From: Anaerolineae bacterium
GTDB lineage: Bacteria; Chloroflexota; Anaerolineae; B4-G1; SLSP01
NCBI GenBank assembly: GCA_025454475.1
Contig: JALOOJ010000020.1
Location: 1-32,346 of the forward strand
Reading direction: 5' to 3'
Length of the DNA: 32,346 bases
The notes beneath the pieces are model-generated. The model was not told where the DNA came from. It worked only from the letters and a program-made list of their open reading frames with translations, and did no database searches. Shown one piece after another: positions 29,636-32,346 of the stretch. Position 1 is the stretch's first letter, and every line of letters begins with the position of its first letter. Position numbers and translations under genes: made by a program.

Positions 29636-31600
29636 CTATGCCATCTGCTTGAGCTGCGCGTCGATCTCTTGGCGCAGGCGGTCGATCTCGGCATTGGCCT
29701 GCGTCTCGTGTTGGCCGAGCTCCTTGAGCTCGCGCTCGCTCTGCTCGAGTTGCTCGACGTACTGCGCGCGCAGCGCGCCCTCCTTGCCCGCCTGGCCCAG
29801 CGCCTGCATGTTGCCCTGGATCTGCTGTTGTGCCTTGTAGATCCGCTCGCGCTCCTTGGTCAGCTCGCTCAGCCGGGTCTCGTTGTTGCCGATCTGTTCC
29901 CAGAGCGAGAGCAGCCGCGCAAGCCTGTCCAGGTCCTTCTGCCTGAGCAGCCCCTGCTTGAGGTAGCGCTCGAGCCCGCTGTAGGACTGGCGTTGGATCT
30001 CCTCGTGGCGCCATTTGAGCAGACGCTCCTGGACCCTGAGCTTGGTCTCGCCGCGGGGTGGGGCAGTGACCTCGAAACGCACGTGCTCGTCAGTGTGTTC
30101 TTTGGGCTCCGGCGTGTCGAAGAGGGTATATTGGGTCAAGCGCGGGTGCTCGACCAGCACGGCGATCGGGTCTGCCGTCGCGTTGCTGAGCCGATACTCA
30201 CGCCAGCGGATCTCCCATTCCTCGAACTGCAGGTAGGCGCCCTTGATCTCAAGACCGCGGATCTCACGGGACGTGCCGCTCTCCTCGCTGACCTTGACGC
30301 CTAGCTCGACCGCGTAGGGCACGACGAGCTCGCTATCAACGACGGTGAACGGCAGGAGCGCCTCTCCGACGTACTCGCCGCGCTCGATCACGGTCACCGG
30401 ACCGCGCTCCAGCGTGAGCCCGGTCTCGTTCTTCAGCCGCAACGTTGCCACGGGGTGGGCTGCCATCTTGCTTCCGTTGTAGAGGAGGTCCTTGCGGTAG
30501 GCCAGCGTGGCCTGAGCGATAGGGACCATCGCGGATTGCCCACGGCCCACCGTGACGGGTGTGGCAATGATGTACTGGAAGAGCTCGCCCAGCGCGGCGC
30601 CTGTGGACTCGACCGCCGCCGCTTGCTGCAGCGCGTCGATGGCGATCGCCCGCTTTGGCTCGCGGGCCGAGGCGAACGACGCCGTGCGCATCATCTCCGC
30701 CATCGGCGCGGCGGCGGGCGGCGGCAGGGGGGCGCCCATACTGGCGCCAAGGCCCTCGATGCCGCTGGCGAAGGCCACCGGGCCCTTGGCCACACGGGCC
30801 TCCTCCTGGACGGTGGGGCGCTCCGGTGTGAATGGGGTGTACAGGTTGTAGATAAACGAGATGGGCATCCCGGCGACGAGCGACAACGCGATGCCATCAA
30901 GATCCTCCTCCAGGCGGTTGTCGAAGATGCCCCAGCCCTGAAGGAGTGCACGCCCCGTACCGGGCGTCTCAGCGCCCGCGGGCTCGGCGACCAGCCGGTA
31001 GCTCACTCGCCATGTGGGCGCAGGCGCGATGTAACTCACCGACAGATCATGCTCACCCGGCGTCATGCGGATCGTGACGCTGCGGAACGCCTCCTGACTC
31101 AAGGCTGTCTGAAGGAAGAAGCGGAGGTCGCCTGAACCGCGCTCGTCAAGGATCTCCACGCCCTGAACGCGCGCCAATGCCACCACCTGCACCTGCTCCG
31201 TACCCTCGCCCAAGAGCGAGACCAATGCGCTTGCCAGCGGCTGGCGCTCGGGAGCATCGTCCATCCCCAGGAGCGTGCCGGTGAGGGACTCTCCCTGATC
31301 GAGGCGGAGCGTGATCCGGCGACCGCGCAGGCTCACGAGAAGATCCTGCAGGCTGCGGGTGTCACTTAGCCTGATCGAGCATCCCGCCAGCCGCTCGTCA
31401 CGGCTCTGCGGCGTGGCATAGTCGATTCCGAGCACCTGCCCGCCGCCCCAATCTATGGCTGTGAGGCTCTTCAGGATATCGTTCATCTCCTCCACACGGA
31501 AGGAGAGCTCGACTCTGTCTGTGGCAATCGCCGCGCGGCGCTCAAAAAAGCCGACGCCGTGCTTGTACAACGTCATTCGTGTGATCGGCAGATGTGACAT
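29636..31600 (-). CDS. DUF4139-like protein with C-terminal coiled coil
   Basis: This 654-residue protein resembles the DUF4139 (MuiA-related, beta-rich) family of unknown function. It begins MSHLPITRMTLYKHGVGFFERR, has beta-strand patterns such as VSYIAPAPTWRVSYRLVAEP and a Pro/Ala-rich linker (PLPPPAAAPMAEMM) in the middle. About the last 130 residues are a Glu/Gln/Lys/Arg-rich coiled coil. No signal peptide or membrane segment is seen, in contrast to exported family members. The ORF track starts 61 codons earlier; the ATG at 31600 has GGAGG about 5 bases upstream and is preferred. It follows the creatininase gene by 79 bases, a gap that contains an 8-bp inverted repeat. Its job is unknown. 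Confidence 0.83.
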   Translation of the reverse strand: MSHLPITRMTLYKHGVGFFERRAAIATDRVELSFRVEEMNDILKSLTAIDWGGGQVLGIDYATPQSRDERLAGCSIRLSDTRSLQDLLVSLRGRRITLRLDQGESLTGTLLGMDDAPERQPLASALVSLLGEGTEQVQVVALARVQGVEILDERGSGDLRFFLQTALSQEAFRSVTIRMTPGEHDLSVSYIAPAPTWRVSYRLVAEPAGAETPGTGRALLQGWGIFDNRLEEDLDGIALSLVAGMPISFIYNLYTPFTPERPTVQEEARVAKGPVAFASGIEGLGASMGAPLPPPAAAPMAEMMRTASFASAREPKRAIAIDALQQAAAVESTGAALGELFQYIIATPVTVGRGQSAMVPIAQATLAYRKDLLYNGSKMAAHPVATLRLKNETGLTLERGPVTVIERGEYVGEALLPFTVVDSELVVPYAVELGVKVSEESGTSREIRGLEIKGAYLQFEEWEIRWREYRLSNATADPIAVLVEHPRLTQYTLFDTPEPKEHTDEHVRFEVTAPPRGETKLRVQERLLKWRHEEIQRQSYSGLERYLKQGLLRQKDLDRLARLLSLWEQIGNNETRLSELTKERERIYKAQQQIQGNMQALGQAGKEGALRAQYVEQLEQSERELKELGQHETQANAEIDRLRQEIDAQLKQMA

Positions 31601-31622
31601 TGGTACCTCCCTATCGGTTCTG

Positions 31623-31654
31623 CCCTTGCGCATGCCCGAAAACCTTCGCAAGGG
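31623..31654 (-). other. 8-bp inverted repeat between creatininase and DUF4139 genes
   Basis: CCCTTGCG (31623-31630) and CGCAAGGG (31647-31654) form a perfect 8-bp stem with a 16-base loop, ending 22 bases before the DUF4139 start codon. No T-tract follows on the minus strand. It may be an intercistronic mRNA structure or an operator. Part of the sequence, CCTTCGCAAGG, also occurs at 19710 and 18301. Confidence 0.4.
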
Positions 31655-31679
31655 GAAGACGGCGCCGCGGGGGAACGCT

Positions 31680-32346
31680 CTACCGCTCCACCCACGCCGC
31701 CAGATGGCTGAGCAGCGCCTCGGTGTAGGCGCGGCCCGCGTCCGCCGATGCGTGGGCGCGCGGGTCGATACCCACGAGGCCATAGTTCGGGTGACCCGCG
31801 AACTCGGGCCCCATCCAGTTGATCGCCTCGTTGGGTCCGCCCAGGTCGTCCTGGCGGCCCGTCTGGAGCCGTGCCATATCTACCAGTTCCGGTAGAAGAT
31901 GGAGCATATAAGATGTCTCGGCCTTTGCGGCGTGGTCGCCCGCGGCCCCTGGAGCCTCGTTCTCCACAAGGGCAAGCACATCCATTGTCCCTCCCTCCGC
32001 CAGGTAGGCTGTCCGGGCAGCGTCCAGATACTCCGTGCGGTTGGGGTAGTGGCCCGAGAGCAGGATGGCCTTACGGTAGCCGTCGCGTTCGAAGCCGTGC
32101 AGCAGCTCGGTGACGATCCGTACCATGGGCTCAGAAGGGACCATGAAGGAGCTTGGCCAATCAGTGTGTCCGCCTCCGGCGCCGAAGTAGACGGGCGGGT
32201 AGACCACGCCGCCGACGCGCGATGCCAGACCCACCAACTGCTCATGCGCCTTCACGGCGTCGAGCCCCACCGGGTTGTGATAGCCGTGCCACTCGATCGA
32301 GCCGAACGGGACGTAGATCGCGGGTTGCGCTTCTCTGGCTCTGGCC
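31680..32346 (-). CDS. Creatininase-family amidohydrolase (N-terminus beyond window)
   Basis: This metal-dependent amidase-fold protein is related to creatinine amidohydrolase and to relatives acting in cofactor biosynthesis. The reading frame continues upstream of the track start to the window edge, where it reads YVPFGSIEWHGYHNPVGLDAVKAHE, the conserved family N-terminus, so the first few residues are missing. Metal-ligand blocks are EWHG and GLDA near the start, GAGGGHTDW, SGHYPN and GDHAAKAETSYML. The SGHYPN block differs from the common SGHGGN. It ends 79 bases before the DUF4139 gene and is probably co-transcribed. The substrate is unknown. Confidence 0.88.
   Translation of the reverse strand, partial: ARAREAQPAIYVPFGSIEWHGYHNPVGLDAVKAHEQLVGLASRVGGVVYPPVYFGAGGGHTDWPSSFMVPSEPMVRIVTELLHGFERDGYRKAILLSGHYPNRTEYLDAARTAYLAEGGTMDVLALVENEAPGAAGDHAAKAETSYMLHLLPELVDMARLQTGRQDDLGGPNEAINWMGPEFAGHPNYGLVGIDPRAHASADAGRAYTEALLSHLAAWVER

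Noticed and set aside
29430-30014. 194-residue minus-strand ORF rich in Ala, Arg and Gly
   Set aside because: Out-of-frame shadow of the DUF4139 coiled-coil region.
1-32346. tRNA, rRNA, CRISPR arrays, transposases, toxin-antitoxin or phage genes
   Set aside because: Looked for by eye on both strands and none was found; short RNA genes could still be missed without a covariance search.

Overview
The window looks like chromosomal DNA of a high-GC Chloroflexota bacterium, possibly near Thermomicrobia or Anaerolineae. The evidence is the protein style: a soluble histidine kinase full of GAF and PAS domains, several xylose-isomerase-like TIM barrels, a DUF4139 protein, an MraY variant with an HDH motif, and a secreted glycosidase ending in YLPSVLR. 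This assignment is an inference from recall, because no database search was possible. I see no rRNA, tRNA, CRISPR array, insertion sequence or phage gene, and no DNA-binding transcription factor.

Layout. Positions 1-717 (minus) hold a partial EamA transporter, followed by a gene-poor stretch and a DedA/VTT membrane protein (1057-1650, plus). A minus-strand housekeeping run follows from 6090 down to 1666: S9 peptidase, PRPP synthetase, YbjN-like protein and exonuclease III. From 6234 to 13165 (plus) come an orphan DNA methyltransferase with a near-consensus promoter and then a signalling operon: a 1333-residue GAF/PAS histidine kinase, two single-domain response regulators and a GNAT acetyltransferase. 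From 19499 down to 13277 (minus) come an MraY-like transferase, a CrtI-like oxidoreductase, prolyl-tRNA synthetase, a nitroreductase and an unrecognised actin-fold protein whose ROK-like motifs are in permuted order.

Positions 25410-19750 (minus) form a carbohydrate cluster: three TIM-barrel isomerase-like proteins, a Gfo/Idh/MocA oxidoreductase translationally coupled to one of them, a membrane-anchored unknown and a GH32-like glycosidase. No transporter or regulator is present. Divergent from this are a small-molecule phosphotransferase (25499-26509) and a secreted DUF5060-type glycoside hydrolase with its own strong, apparently leaderless promoter (26812-29454). The right end (minus) holds a DUF4139 protein and a partial creatininase-family hydrolase.

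The strongest leads are: the permuted ROK-like protein; an 11-bp inverted repeat that could bury the start codon of the S9 peptidase; the oxidoreductase/TIM-barrel cluster, which recalls oxidative (3-keto) glycoside cleavage; and the kinase - two receivers - acetyltransferase operon. Several start codons were moved from the ORF track on ribosome-binding-site evidence, including TTG starts for prs, mraY and the first response regulator.
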